Shown: in pieces, positions 17,477 through 27,147 of the stretch
How the letters are laid out: the number at the start of each line of letters is the position of its first letter
Position numbering within the stretch: the stretch's first letter is position 1
Assembly (NCBI GenBank): GCA_937974195.1
Contig: CALJIC010000228.1
Coordinates: 1-64,000 of the forward strand
DNA: 64,000 nt
Direction: 5' to 3'
From: an uncultured Roseiflexaceae bacterium
Lineage (GTDB): Bacteria > Chloroflexota > Chloroflexia > Chloroflexales > Roseiflexaceae
Notes under the pieces: model-generated
What the model was told of the DNA's origin: nothing
Database searches by the model: none
Seen by the model: only the letters and a program-made list of their open reading frames with translations
Made by a program: the position numbers and the translations under genes

Positions 17477-18325
17477 ATGGAAGAGTTCAACTACAACCGG
17501 CCGAACACCCGCGCCCGCATCGCCGCCCGCCGCAGGCGCACCCGCGTGCCGCCCGATGAGTCCGGCGTGCTGCCGGGGCCGCGGCGCGCGCTGGCCTGGT
17601 GGCTGGCTTCCGGCAAGATCGCCAGCCTGGCGCTGTTCGCCGGCGCGGTGTACTGGCTGTGGCACGTGAGCACGTCGCCGCAGTACACCGTGCGCGACAT
17701 CCAGATCGAGGGCGCGCAGGCCCTGAGCGTCGACGACGTCGTCGAGCTCGCCGGGGCCAGCGGCGAGTCGATCTGGCTGGTGGACACCGACCGGATCGTC
17801 GCGCGGCTTCAGGAGAGCGCCTACGTCGAGTCCGCCGCGGCGAGCGTCTCCCTGCCCGACCGGCTGACGATCACGCTCACCGAGCGGCGGCCCGAGGTCC
17901 GCTGGCGCGCCCAGGGGGTGAACTACCTGGTGGACGCCGACGGGCGGGTGCTGGGCGTGGACCGCTCCGCGACGCTCACCAACACGCTGGTGATCGATGA
18001 CCGCAGCCCGCGCGAGCTGAGGCCGAACGACCGCGTGGATGCCGAGGCGCTCAAGCTGGGCCAGTTGATCGCGGTGCGCCTCCCCGCCGAGCTGGGCCTG
18101 ACCCCGGCGGGGATCGGATGGGACGCCGGGACGGGGGTCTTCGTCACCACCGGCGACGGGCGCACGATCGTTTTCGGCGAGATCGACCGGTTCGACCAGA
18201 AGCTGGCGATCCTCGAACTGCTGCTGCAAGACGGGACCGGATTTACTTACCTTGACCTGCGGCCGTCGACGCCCTACTACCGCAATGATGTGGCGGGGCT
18301 ACCGCAGCAGCCGGCAAATCCATAG
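17477..18325 (+). CDS. ftsQ: Cell division protein FtsQ (POTRA domain)
   Basis: A bitopic divisome protein of about 282 residues. The basic cytoplasmic N-terminus runs to about residue 42, a single membrane helix follows (ASLALFAGAVYWLW), then a POTRA domain (about 68-140: YTVRDIQIEGAQALS to LTITLTERRPEV) and a C-terminal beta domain. In the divisome it binds FtsL and FtsB-type proteins. ATG at 17477 is preferred over GTG at 17471, because AAGAG sits 7 nt upstream; the choice changes two residues. ftsA starts 9 bp after the stop. Confidence 0.88.
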   Translation: MEEFNYNRPNTRARIAARRRRTRVPPDESGVLPGPRRALAWWLASGKIASLALFAGAVYWLWHVSTSPQYTVRDIQIEGAQALSVDDVVELAGASGESIWLVDTDRIVARLQESAYVESAAASVSLPDRLTITLTERRPEVRWRAQGVNYLVDADGRVLGVDRSATLTNTLVIDDRSPRELRPNDRVDAEALKLGQLIAVRLPAELGLTPAGIGWDAGTGVFVTTGDGRTIVFGEIDRFDQKLAILELLLQDGTGFTYLDLRPSTPYYRNDVAGLPQQPANP

Positions 18326-18334
18326 AGGTACGCA

Positions 18335-19582
18335 ATGGCACATCGCACAATCGTCGCGATCGACGTCGGCACAACCAAAGTCTGCACGATCGTGGCCCAG
18401 GTCCAGGATAGCGGGCGGATCAATGTGCTCGGCGTCGGCCTCACCCCCTCCAAGGGTCTGGACAAGGGGGTGGTCGTCAACATCGACGACGCCGTGAATG
18501 CTATCGCCACAAGTGTGGAGAAGGCCGAGCGCCTCTCCGGCTACCGGATCGGCACGGCCTTCGTGGGCGTGTCCGGCCGCCACGTCTCGTCGCTCAACAG
18601 CCGCGGCGTGGTGGCCGTGGCGCGCAGCGATCACGAGATCACCCGGCACGATGTGGCGCGCGCGGTGGAGGCGGCGCAGGCGGTGGCCATTCCAACCCAG
18701 CGCGAGGTGATCCACGTCATCCCGCGCGCCTACGTGGTGGACGGGAACGAGGGCATCCGCGACCCGATCGGCATGTCCGGCTTCCGGCTCGAGGTCGAGA
18801 CCCACATCGTCACCGGCGAGGTGATGGCGATCCAGAACCTGATCAAGAGCGTGCAGAAGGCCGGCGTCGAGATCGATGACCTGGTGCTCCAGCCGCTGGC
18901 GTCCGGCGAGGCGGTGCTGGAGCCGGACGATAAGGACCGCGGCGTGGTCCTGGTGGACATCGGCGGCGGGACGACCGACATCGCCGTGTTCGCGCAGGGC
19001 GGCATCTGGCACACCAGCGTGATCCCGGTCGGCGGCAACCACTTCACCAACGATATCGTGCTGGTGCAGCAGACGCCGCACAACACCGCCGACTACCTGA
19101 AGCTGCGCTACGGCAGCGCGATCGCCGAGCCGCCCGAGGACGAGGCCTCCGACATCATCGAGGCCGAGGGCTTCGCGCCCGGCGAGCGGCAGCAGATCAG
19201 CCGCTACATGCTGAACCAGATCATCCAGGCCCGCGCCGAGGAGCTGACCGAGCTGATCTACAACGAGATCCGCCGCAGCGGCTACGAGGGGCTGCTGCCG
19301 GCCGGGATCGTGCTCACCGGCGGCACGGCGCTGCTCCCGCGGCTCGACGAGCTGATGCGCGACATGCTGGGCATCCCGGTGCGCGTCGGGGTGCCGGGCG
19401 AGCTCACCGGCCTGTCGGACTCGCTCAACAGCCCGCCCTACGCCACGGCGGTCGGGCTGCTGCGCTGGGGCTCGCGCCACGGCGCCGCCATGATCAACAC
19501 CCCCGTCTCCGCGCCCGAGCGCAACGGCTGGGGGAGCACGTACGAGCGCTTCAAGACCTGGCTGAGGGAATTTCTTCCGTAA
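18335..19582 (+). CDS. ftsA: Cell division protein FtsA
   Basis: This actin-like ATPase tethers FtsZ to the membrane. It has 415 residues. Phosphate and adenosine motifs are IDVGTTKVC near the N-terminus, LVDIGGGTTDIAVF in the middle and IVLTGGTALLPRLDEL near the end. The SHS2/1C subdomain lies at about 85-160. The last dozen residues (YERFKTWLREFLP) form an amphipathic membrane-targeting helix, as expected. A 215-bp gap separates it from ftsZ; a 9-bp gap joins it to ftsQ. Confidence 0.96.
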   Translation: MAHRTIVAIDVGTTKVCTIVAQVQDSGRINVLGVGLTPSKGLDKGVVVNIDDAVNAIATSVEKAERLSGYRIGTAFVGVSGRHVSSLNSRGVVAVARSDHEITRHDVARAVEAAQAVAIPTQREVIHVIPRAYVVDGNEGIRDPIGMSGFRLEVETHIVTGEVMAIQNLIKSVQKAGVEIDDLVLQPLASGEAVLEPDDKDRGVVLVDIGGGTTDIAVFAQGGIWHTSVIPVGGNHFTNDIVLVQQTPHNTADYLKLRYGSAIAEPPEDEASDIIEAEGFAPGERQQISRYMLNQIIQARAEELTELIYNEIRRSGYEGLLPAGIVLTGGTALLPRLDELMRDMLGIPVRVGVPGELTGLSDSLNSPPYATAVGLLRWGSRHGAAMINTPVSAPERNGWGSTYERFKTWLREFLP

Positions 19583-19797
19583 TGAGTACTGCCTTTCTGC
19601 GTGAAGGAGTGCCGCCTGCGGCCCGAGCGCGTTCCCGCGCTGCAAGGTGCCGTACACGCCGCGGCGCCGATCGCGACTCCAACCTGCTGCAACCTCACCG
19701 GAGTCTCTGGCGCCCGCGGATAGCACATCACGCCATACGCATTACGGGTTAGCGATACGGAAACCGCAACGCAGTCCGCATACAGGAGGGGATGGGC

Positions 19798-20976
19798 ATG
19801 ACCGACTTCAACGGGTACAACCAGGGGCCGGAGCCGGGCGCGGTCATTAAGGTCGTCGGCGTGGGCGGCGGCGGCTCGAACGCGGTCGACCGCATGGTCG
19901 ATGACGGCGTGCAGGGGGTCGAGTTCATCACCGTCAACACCGACTGGCAGGCGCTGATGCACTCCAAGGCCGACACCCGCATCCGCATCGGCGACAAGCT
20001 CACCAAGGGCCTCGGGTCGGGCGGCAACCCGGTGATCGGCCAGAAGGCCGCCGAGGAGACCGCCGAGGAGGTGTACGAGCACCTCAAGGGCGCCGACATG
20101 GTGTTCATCACCGCCGGCATGGGCGGCGGCACCGGCACGGGCGCGGCGCCGGTGATCGCCGGCATCGCACAGGATCTGGGCATGCTCACCGTCGGCGTGG
20201 TGACCAAGCCGTTCACCTTCGAGGGCAGCCACCGCCGCAAGACCGCCGAGCAGGGCATCGAGCAGCTCCGCCCGATGGTCGACACGCTGATCGTCATCCC
20301 CAACGACCGGCTGCTGCAGACGGCCAGTAAGAACACCTCGATGCTCCAGGCGTTCCAGATGGCCGACAACGTGCTGCGCCAGGGCATCCAGGGCATCTCG
20401 GACCTGATCACGCAGCGCGGTCTGATCAACGTGGACTTCGCCGACGTCAAGACGATCATGGCGCGCCAGGGCTCGGCGCTCATGGCGATCGGCGTCGGCA
20501 GCGGCGACAACCGCATGGTCGACGCGGTGAACGAGGCGATCGCCTCGCCGCTGCTCGAGGTCTCGGTGGACGGCGCCAAGGGCGTGCTGTTCAACGTGAC
20601 CGGCGGCGAGGACCTCGGCATCCTCGAGGTGTACGAGGCGGCCGAGATCGTCTCCAAGGCGGTCGACCCGGAGGCCAACATTATCTTCGGCGCGGTGGTG
20701 GACCCGAACTACCCCGCCGGGCAGGTGAAGATCACGCTGATCGCCACCGGCTTCGATATGAACCGGCCGGCCGATGCGCGCAAGCGCGTCTACCTGCCGG
20801 GCGTTCAGCAGCAGCAGGGCCAGTCGCAGGCCCAGCCGCAGCCGGTGCCGGTCCAGCAGCAGGGCGCCCAGCAGACGCAGCAGCCGCGCCCGCAGCCGCG
20901 CCCGCAGCCGAGCTTCATCAACGGGGACGACCTGGACATCCCGCCGTTCCTGCGCAACCGCAACCGCCAGAAGTAA
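19798..20976 (+). CDS. ftsZ: Cell division protein FtsZ
   Basis: The tubulin-like GTPase that forms the Z ring; 392 residues. The GTP-binding loop GGGTGTGAAP covers residues 109-118, and NTDWQAL and the T7 loop NVDFADVKTIM are intact. A Gln/Pro-rich linker (about 336-376) leads to the conserved C-terminal peptide DDLDIPPFLRNR, which binds FtsA and other partners. ATG at 19798 is preferred over 19792 because AGGAGG at 19783-19788 is then 9 nt upstream; the other spacing would be too short. It is the last gene of the cluster. The 215 bp before it has no clear promoter. Confidence 0.97.
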   Translation: MTDFNGYNQGPEPGAVIKVVGVGGGGSNAVDRMVDDGVQGVEFITVNTDWQALMHSKADTRIRIGDKLTKGLGSGGNPVIGQKAAEETAEEVYEHLKGADMVFITAGMGGGTGTGAAPVIAGIAQDLGMLTVGVVTKPFTFEGSHRRKTAEQGIEQLRPMVDTLIVIPNDRLLQTASKNTSMLQAFQMADNVLRQGIQGISDLITQRGLINVDFADVKTIMARQGSALMAIGVGSGDNRMVDAVNEAIASPLLEVSVDGAKGVLFNVTGGEDLGILEVYEAAEIVSKAVDPEANIIFGAVVDPNYPAGQVKITLIATGFDMNRPADARKRVYLPGVQQQQGQSQAQPQPVPVQQQGAQQTQQPRPQPRPQPSFINGDDLDIPPFLRNRNRQK

Positions 20977-21093
20977 GGGTGGAGGCGGAGGGTGTCTCCT
21001 CCACATCCACCCGCTCGGTGGGGTCTGGGCTGCCTGGCCACCCCAGGCCCCGCCGAGGGACAGCGCCTGGCGGGCCTTCGCCCACGAACCTCC

Positions 21094-23451
21094 TCACTCG
21101 TTCGCGCCGCCGGGCGGGCGGGCCAGGAGCTCGGCCAGCAGGTCGTCGGGCTGCTGCCTGCGGCCCGTGGCCTGTGGCCGCCGCGGGCTCGGCGGCGGCC
21201 GGCGGCGCCAGCGGGCAGCCCCGAGCGCCAGCGCCGCCCGGCGGCGCCAGAGGAACACCCCGAGCGCCAGCGCCACCCCCAGCCCGGCGAGCGCGAGCCC
21301 GGCGGGCGCCCAGCGCCGCAGCAGATGCGCCCGCTCGTGCAGCCGCCACGCCTGCTCGATCAGCTCCTGGGCGCGATCGGTCTCGCCGCGCTCGGCCGCC
21401 TCCTTCGCAGCGCCGATCAGCGCCGGGGGATCGACCCGCGCCACGCGGAACACCAGCTCGCTGTACACGTCGCGCGGGGCGCGCACCGCCTCGAGCGCCT
21501 GAAGCTCCGCCACGAATTGCTCCAGCCTGCGCAGCGCCTCGAGCGCATCGTCGTAGCGCCTCCGCTCGAGCTCCCCGCGCCAGAACGGCCGGCAGTCCGG
21601 CAGGGTACTCTGGCACACAGCGGTCACGCGCTCGGCCTCGGGAAGCAGCGCCGCGATCTCCGCCAGCGTCTGCCCGGCGGCGTCGATCTTCCCGCTCTGC
21701 AGGTCGTCTAGCCACAGCGGCCGGCAGTCCATCCCGAGCGCGTCGCAGCGCCGGGTCACCTCTTCCGCCCGCTGGCGCAGGGCCAGCACGCCGTCCAGGT
21801 TCTGGCGCGCGCTCGCCAGGTCGCCAGCGCGCAGCGGCGTCTCCCACGCCGGCTGGCAGTCCACCTGCAGCGCCTGGCATGCGCCGTTCGCCGCGGCGGA
21901 GTCCTTCAGCAGCGCCTTGATCTGTTCGAGCGCGAGCTGCGCCTCCGAGACGCCGCCCGCCCGCAGCGCCGCGTGCCAGATCTCCCGGCAGGCGCGCCCA
22001 AGCTCGCCGCAGGACTGCTCGACACGCCCGGCGGCCGGCAGCAGCCACTCCAGCCCGCTGATCTCACGCTCCATGCCGTCCAGGTCGAAGTTCTCCCAGG
22101 CGGTGTGCCAGGCGCTGCCGCAGGGCGCGGATGCCGCCGCGCACCCCTCGTCGACGGCGCGCCCGCGCCGGAGGAGCGAGAGCGCCCGCTGGAAGCGCTC
22201 GCTCGCCGCCGTGTCGAGCGCCTCGGCCGCGTCGCGCGCCCGCTGCGCCAGCGGCAGGCCGGCGGCGGCCGCCTCACCGGCAAGCTGCTCGAAGCTGCTC
22301 AGCAGATCGATCTCGGCCGCGAGGCGCGCATCCAGCTGCTGGGCGCCCGCCAGATCGGATGGGAGCTGCCCGAGCCGGCCGGCGCAGCCCAGGCCGAGCG
22401 CGCCGCACCGCTCGTCCAGATAACGCGCGCGCTCCAGCGCCGGGAGCAGCGCCGCCAGCAGCGCGCGGGCGCCCTCGATCTCGCGGTCGATGAGGATGCC
22501 GGACCGCCAGTTCTGGACGCTCAGCAGGATCGGCTGGGGCAGGCTCAGCCCGAGCGAGTCCGAGATCGCGCGCACCTCGCGCAGCAGCGCCTGGGTGCGC
22601 GACCAGTGGTCGAGCCAGTCGGAGGCCTCGGGCGGGAGCACGTAGGCCCGGAAGATCGGCGTCAGGTCGCGCCCGGTGGCGAGCTCGAGCGCGGCCAGGA
22701 GCCGCCAGCTGTTCGCCCTGCTGATGCCGTCGCCGAGCTGGCGCAGTGCGGTGGCGATCGGCTGGTGGCCGACGGCGGCGCTGAGCTCGCGGAAGACCCG
22801 CGCGCCGACGCGGTAGCCGCAGTACGGTGGGATGTGCGGGTCCCTGCGCCAGTGGACCAGGGCGTGCCCCTCGCAGCCGGTCTCGGGCATGAGCGGCACG
22901 AGCGGGAGGCCCAGGTCGGCCAGCGTCAGCTCGGTCAGATAGTCGGCGTAGCCCTCCCACATCCACGGCTCGGCGAGCGACTCGGAGTGCGCCCAGTAGT
23001 GGGCGGCCTCGTGGATGACGGTCCACTCGGCGCTGCGCGGGTGCAGCACCATGACGCCGTCGCGGCGGACGAAGCCGTCGGCGTGGACCTCGGCCATCTC
23101 CGGGGTGGGCACCAGCAGAATGTCGCGCACCACCGCGCCGTCGTAGGGCAGGCCCGCGGAGCGGTCGAGCAGGGGCAGCGCCTGCTGGAGCAGCTGCAGC
23201 ATGCGCCGCGCGGTGCCGCGCTCTTCGGCTGGCGCGCAGATGCGCAGGGTGATCTGCTGGCCGCCGAGCTGGACCTGCGCCTCATCGAGCGCGGCGAGCC
23301 AGACGCCGGCGTCGATCAGCGCCTCGCGGACGTGGGCGGGGATGCGCGACGAGAGGCGGCACTCCTCCTCCGCGAGCGGAGCTGCGGCGGCCGGGGTAGG
23401 GGCGAGCAGCGCCAGCAGGCAGGCGCTGAGGAGCAGACGGACGATCCACAT
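21094..23451 (-). CDS. Secreted, membrane-anchored HEXXH metallopeptidase-like protein
   Basis: A 785-residue protein with a signal peptide (1-23). The N-terminal half has a gluzincin-type zinc site, H147-EAA-H151, with a third ligand probably Glu166 in WEGYADYLTE. The region after about residue 270 is a long series of helical repeats, each with a conserved Cys pair spaced by a few residues (CxALGxxC, for example CGALGLGC and CDALGMDC), likely disulfides outside the cell. A single membrane helix lies at about 713-735, with a basic cytoplasmic tail. Substrate unknown. GGAGG lies 7-8 nt before the ATG. Confidence 0.8.
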   Translation of the reverse strand: MWIVRLLLSACLLALLAPTPAAAAPLAEEECRLSSRIPAHVREALIDAGVWLAALDEAQVQLGGQQITLRICAPAEERGTARRMLQLLQQALPLLDRSAGLPYDGAVVRDILLVPTPEMAEVHADGFVRRDGVMVLHPRSAEWTVIHEAAHYWAHSESLAEPWMWEGYADYLTELTLADLGLPLVPLMPETGCEGHALVHWRRDPHIPPYCGYRVGARVFRELSAAVGHQPIATALRQLGDGISRANSWRLLAALELATGRDLTPIFRAYVLPPEASDWLDHWSRTQALLREVRAISDSLGLSLPQPILLSVQNWRSGILIDREIEGARALLAALLPALERARYLDERCGALGLGCAGRLGQLPSDLAGAQQLDARLAAEIDLLSSFEQLAGEAAAAGLPLAQRARDAAEALDTAASERFQRALSLLRRGRAVDEGCAAASAPCGSAWHTAWENFDLDGMEREISGLEWLLPAAGRVEQSCGELGRACREIWHAALRAGGVSEAQLALEQIKALLKDSAAANGACQALQVDCQPAWETPLRAGDLASARQNLDGVLALRQRAEEVTRRCDALGMDCRPLWLDDLQSGKIDAAGQTLAEIAALLPEAERVTAVCQSTLPDCRPFWRGELERRRYDDALEALRRLEQFVAELQALEAVRAPRDVYSELVFRVARVDPPALIGAAKEAAERGETDRAQELIEQAWRLHERAHLLRRWAPAGLALAGLGVALALGVFLWRRRAALALGAARWRRRPPPSPRRPQATGRRQQPDDLLAELLARPPGGANE

Positions 23452-23586
23452 ACGTGCCTCCTTGCAGTTAAGGATGGTGGACCGGGTTCCGTAGACGCGT
23501 GTGGACTCCTGAGCGTTGTGCTGGAATGTGCGTGTTCTCTGGCGGGGCGACGAAGCCGCCCCGTCCGGAGAGCTGAAACCTGCAGG

Positions 23587-23784
23587 CTAGCTGCCGGTGA
23601 CGAACATGAGCAGGAGGATCAGGGCGGCGAACAGCAGCAGCGGAAGACAGCCGGTGGAGCGTTCCAGGGACGAATGTTGCGGCACGACTACGACGACGGG
23701 TGGCTCGTACGGACGCATGGGCCTGAGGAAGCCGAGGAGCAGGACGAGCGTGACGAGCAGCGCCAGCGATAGCTCGGTGTCCAT
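23587..23784 (-). CDS. Small membrane protein (65 residues)
   Basis: It has two hydrophobic segments (about residues 5-20 and 46-63) around a short loop with several prolines and valines. The start is well supported by AAAGGAG 6 nt upstream and by a consensus promoter at 23856-23884. It is the first gene of the unit that continues into the metallopeptidase 135 bp downstream. No family recognised. Confidence 0.75.
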   Translation of the reverse strand: MDTELSLALLVTLVLLLGFLRPMRPYEPPVVVVVPQHSSLERSTGCLPLLLFAALILLLMFVTGS

Positions 23785-23855
23785 CTCGATCTCCTTTCGT
23801 GTCGGCCGTCCGCTCGGTAAGGTGTGTTGTAAGTTTCTTACAGAGCGTGGTAAAA

Positions 23856-23884
23856 ATACTACAGGATAGAATTGTCTTTGTCAA
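23856..23884 (-). promoter_or_regulatory. Promoter of the small membrane protein / peptidase unit
   Basis: On the minus strand TTGACA (23884-23879) and TAGTAT (23861-23856) are separated by exactly 17 bp. It is divergent from the promoter at 23905-23933 with only about 20 bp between the two -35 boxes, so the units could be co-regulated. A small inverted repeat, TGTAAG/CTTACA, lies in the transcribed leader at about 23827-23842. Confidence 0.75.
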
Positions 23885-23904
23885 TAAGCTTTCTTGGAAG
23901 AATA

Positions 23905-23933
23905 TTGCGAATGTTTCGCAAGTGGCGTATACT
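23905..23933 (+). promoter_or_regulatory. Promoter and inverted-repeat operator of the RSH-ATPase unit
   Basis: TTGCGA (23905-23910) and TATACT (23928-23933) are separated by 17 bp. The -35 overlaps a perfect inverted repeat, TTGCGAA-TGT-TTCGCAA (23905-23921). An operator there would block RNA polymerase. The winged-helix ATPase encoded in the same unit is one candidate to bind it; this is inference. Confidence 0.65.
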
Positions 23934-23962
23934 GGAAGGAAACGCGCGCTGGAGGGACGGCC

Positions 23963-26900
23963 ATGAGCGAGCAGGCAAGCGGGGTCGCGATGGCAGGTGG
24001 CGCAGAGATCCTCGGGCTCCTGGCGCCCGGCACCGCTGTGCGCCCGCGCTACCACGCCGTGAGCCAGCAGATCCGAGACTGGGGGCTGCCGGACTGGCTG
24101 GCGCAGCTGGGGCTCGTGCTGCGCCCGCTCGAGCGCGGCCTGGTGCCGCCGGAGCGGGTGGCCGAGCTGCTCGGCGCCGAGGCCGGCGACACCGCGGCGG
24201 CGCTAGCGGAGTTCGGCGGCAGGGTGCCGCGCCCGTCGCTCCAGGCCGTCGAGCGCGCCTGGAAGCTCTTCATGCTGCTCTACCGCAACCCGCCGGCCGC
24301 CGTGCTGAAGCTCACCGAGCTGCTGGTCCAGCTGCGCCAGACCCAGGACGCCGACATCGACGTCAGCCCCGAGACGATCGTCGCCGCGGCCCACGTCTGC
24401 TCGCGGCTGGGGATGTGGGACGTGCGCTGCGAGCTGCGCGACATCGCGGCGCGCCTCTCGGACCCGCACCTGGCCCAGCGCGCCACGGAGCTGCTGCAGC
24501 GCACCCGGCCGGCGCGCGACCGATTGTTCGAGGACCTGCGGCGGCAGATCGGCGAGCTGCTGGGCGCCGAGGGGATCTCCGCACAGATCGAGCGCAGAGA
24601 GCGCCCGATCTACCAGCTGATCGAGGATGGCCTGGAGAGCCTGCACGGCCCCGCGCCGTGGGCCGACGTCGTCAACGTGCTCGTCGAGCGCGTGCCGGAC
24701 TGCTACCGGGCGCTCGGCGCGATCAACAGCGCCTACCGGGCGCTCGGCGGCACGCGGCTGCGCGACTACATCGGCGGGCCGAAGGACAACGGCTACCAGG
24801 CGGTCCAGACGGCGATCGAGTACTGCGCGACCACCGGCGAGCGCGTCCCGGTGGTGCCGATCCACATCGCCACCTCCGAGATGGTGCGCTTCAACCGCGC
24901 CGGCTACCTCGCTGCGCTCGCCGGCGGCCCGGTGCCGCTCGGCCGGCAGGTATGGTGGGCGGAGCGCCAGCGCTGGCTGGCGGCGTACGCCGGCCGCTCC
25001 GATGAGCTGTTCGTCTTCACCCCCAAGGCCGAGGTGATCTTTCTGCCTGATGGCGCGACGGTGCTGGACTTCGCGGTGAAGGTCCACCTCGACCTGGGCG
25101 TGTACTGCCGCGGGGCGCTGCTGAACAACCGGCGCGTCTCGCCGGGCGAGCAGCTCGAGCGCGGCGACATCTGCAACGTGCTGATCGACCAGCACGGCGG
25201 CGCGGTGGACCAGCGGCTGCTCGACGCGGCGGTGACGTCGTTCGCCAAGAACCGCATCCGGCGCGCGCTGCAGAAGGGCAACGACGGCGTGGCGCGCGGC
25301 CAGGCGATCTTCCGCGAGGTGCTGGCGCGCCGGCTCGAGATGCAGGGGCTTCACGCCAACGCCGCGGCGATCGACACGCAGGTGGCGAGTCTGTGCCGGC
25401 GGCGCGGGTATCAGACGGTCGACGCCTTCTTCCGGGCGGTCGCCCGCGGCGAAGCCGCGCCGGACGAAGTGGTGCACGCGATCGTCGAGCACCTGCTGGC
25501 GCCGCGGCTCGACTACAGCACCGTGCCTGCGGATGTGCGCGCCCGCGCCAGCCGCGTGCGCCTGGCGCAGTGCTGCTGGCCGCACCCGCCGCAGCCGGCC
25601 GTCGGGGTGGTGGTCCACGGCGGCCACCAGCTCAAGGTCCACACCGCCACGTGCCCGCGGGCCGGCGGGGCGGGCTACCCGCTGAGCTGGAAGCCGGCCG
25701 AGGAGCAGGCGTACGCCGCCGACGTGCTCTACGAGAGCTGGGACCGCCCGGGGCTGATCCACCGCCTCACCGAGGCGATCGACGCGATCGGCTCGGTGAA
25801 CATCCGTTCGTTCCACGCCGAGGTGCCCGAGCCCAGCCTGGCCCACATCCGCTTCTCGATCGAGGCGCCGACCCGCGAGAAGATCGAGCAGGTGCGCGTG
25901 GCGCTGCTGCGCCTCCCCGAGCAGCGCCACGTCGAGCTGCGCGCGGTGGCGCTGATCGACGGCGGCTTCCGCATCACGACGCCGCTCGACAACCCCTACG
26001 GGCCGGGCCCGGTCGGCCGCTGGCCGCTGTTCATCGGGCGCGGGCCGGAGGTGAGCACGATCCTCACCCAGCTCACCGGCGGGGGCGGGATGCGCCATAT
26101 CCTGGTGCGCGGCCCGAAGCGCATCGGCAAGAGCTCGCTGCTCGAGCACCTCGCGCGCCACCACCTGCACGACTTCGCCGTGCCGCCGCCGCTCGACCTG
26201 CAGAGCCTGCCGACCGCCGAGCTGCAGTTCTGCCGCCTGATCGCCCGCATCTCGGAGATGATCGCCCAGAAGGCCGGCCCGAAGGCGCGCACCAACCCGC
26301 TCAGCGCCGAGGCGATCGCCGCCGACCCGATCCGGGCCTTCGGCACGTTTCTGGCTGAGATCCGCGCCGAGCGCGACCTGGACCGCTTCGTGGTGCTGAT
26401 CGACGAGATGGGCGTGGTGATGAGCCGGCTGCGCGGCACGAGCTCCGAGCGCGAGTTCTTCGACCAGTGGCGCGCGCTGCTCAACGACGAGCGCGTCAAC
26501 CAGCACCTGGCGTTCGTCGTGGCGATGCCGGACTACTCGCTGGCGCAGCTCTCCGCCGAGGAGGGCGGCCTGCTCGGCTCGCGGCTCGGCGAGCTGGGGC
26601 TGCAGGTGCGCCTCGGGGTGCTCGACGAGCGCGAGGCGCGCGACCTGATCACCACCCCCGTGCGCAGCCACCTGAAGTACCAGCCCGGCGATGTGGAGCG
26701 CCTGCTGGCTGAGACCGGCGGGCACCCGTACTACACCCACCTGGTGTGCGGCCAGATCGTCACCGCCATACAGGCCCAGCAGCGGCGCACCGGCATCCCG
26801 GCCCGCGAGCGCATTCTTGTGCCCACCGCCGTGGTCGACGATGCGCTGCGGGCGGTGCTCGCGCACAGCGACGCCTTCCACCACGTGCTCGCGGACAGCT

Positions 26901-27130
26901 CCCCGACGACGAGCGCGGTGCTGTGCGCGGTGGCGGCTGGCGCGGGCGAGGCGAACCAGCCGGTGGCACGCAGGCGGCTCGTGACGCTGCTGCGGCGCCG
27001 TGACGCCGGCATTGGCGCGGCGCAGGTGGAGCGCGCGCTCGACGAGCGGCCGGACCTGCTGGTCGAGCACGACGGCTCAGTCGCGATCCGGGTGGCGCTG
27101 GTCACCCGCTGGCTGCGCAGGTATACCTGA
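23963..27130 (+). CDS. Degenerate long RelA/SpoT homolog fused to a P-loop ATPase
   Basis: A 1055-residue fusion. Residues about 90-210 resemble the helical core of the RSH hydrolase region, but I find no HD metal motif. The synthetase-like region keeps R267-DYIGGPKDNGY278, yet the block equivalent to E-x-QIRT reads VPIHIAT, so the catalytic Glu appears lost. Then come a TGS domain (about 347-408), the RSH zinc-finger region (C537-C538 and C564) and an ACT domain (about 580-660). A P-loop ATPase follows from about 690: Walker A G717-PKRIGKS724, Walker B VVLIDE with D814-E815. GGAGGG precedes the ATG at 23963. It is probably a sensor or regulator rather than a (p)ppGpp synthetase. Confidence 0.85.
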   Translation: MSEQASGVAMAGGAEILGLLAPGTAVRPRYHAVSQQIRDWGLPDWLAQLGLVLRPLERGLVPPERVAELLGAEAGDTAAALAEFGGRVPRPSLQAVERAWKLFMLLYRNPPAAVLKLTELLVQLRQTQDADIDVSPETIVAAAHVCSRLGMWDVRCELRDIAARLSDPHLAQRATELLQRTRPARDRLFEDLRRQIGELLGAEGISAQIERRERPIYQLIEDGLESLHGPAPWADVVNVLVERVPDCYRALGAINSAYRALGGTRLRDYIGGPKDNGYQAVQTAIEYCATTGERVPVVPIHIATSEMVRFNRAGYLAALAGGPVPLGRQVWWAERQRWLAAYAGRSDELFVFTPKAEVIFLPDGATVLDFAVKVHLDLGVYCRGALLNNRRVSPGEQLERGDICNVLIDQHGGAVDQRLLDAAVTSFAKNRIRRALQKGNDGVARGQAIFREVLARRLEMQGLHANAAAIDTQVASLCRRRGYQTVDAFFRAVARGEAAPDEVVHAIVEHLLAPRLDYSTVPADVRARASRVRLAQCCWPHPPQPAVGVVVHGGHQLKVHTATCPRAGGAGYPLSWKPAEEQAYAADVLYESWDRPGLIHRLTEAIDAIGSVNIRSFHAEVPEPSLAHIRFSIEAPTREKIEQVRVALLRLPEQRHVELRAVALIDGGFRITTPLDNPYGPGPVGRWPLFIGRGPEVSTILTQLTGGGGMRHILVRGPKRIGKSSLLEHLARHHLHDFAVPPPLDLQSLPTAELQFCRLIARISEMIAQKAGPKARTNPLSAEAIAADPIRAFGTFLAEIRAERDLDRFVVLIDEMGVVMSRLRGTSSEREFFDQWRALLNDERVNQHLAFVVAMPDYSLAQLSAEEGGLLGSRLGELGLQVRLGVLDEREARDLITTPVRSHLKYQPGDVERLLAETGGHPYYTHLVCGQIVTAIQAQQRRTGIPARERILVPTAVVDDALRAVLAHSDAFHHVLADSSPTTSAVLCAVAAGAGEANQPVARRRLVTLLRRRDAGIGAAQVERALDERPDLLVEHDGSVAIRVALVTRWLRRYT

Positions 27131-27147
27131 GCGTGTAGGAGGTACTC

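Noticed and set aside
23963..25960. Active bifunctional (p)ppGpp synthetase/hydrolase
   Set aside because: No HD hydrolase motif is found and the catalytic Glu block is replaced, although flanking RSH domains are conserved.
24203..27070. A 955-codon open frame antisense to the RSH-ATPase gene
   Set aside because: His/Arg/Asp-rich shadow typical of high-GC antisense frames, without motifs or ribosome binding site.
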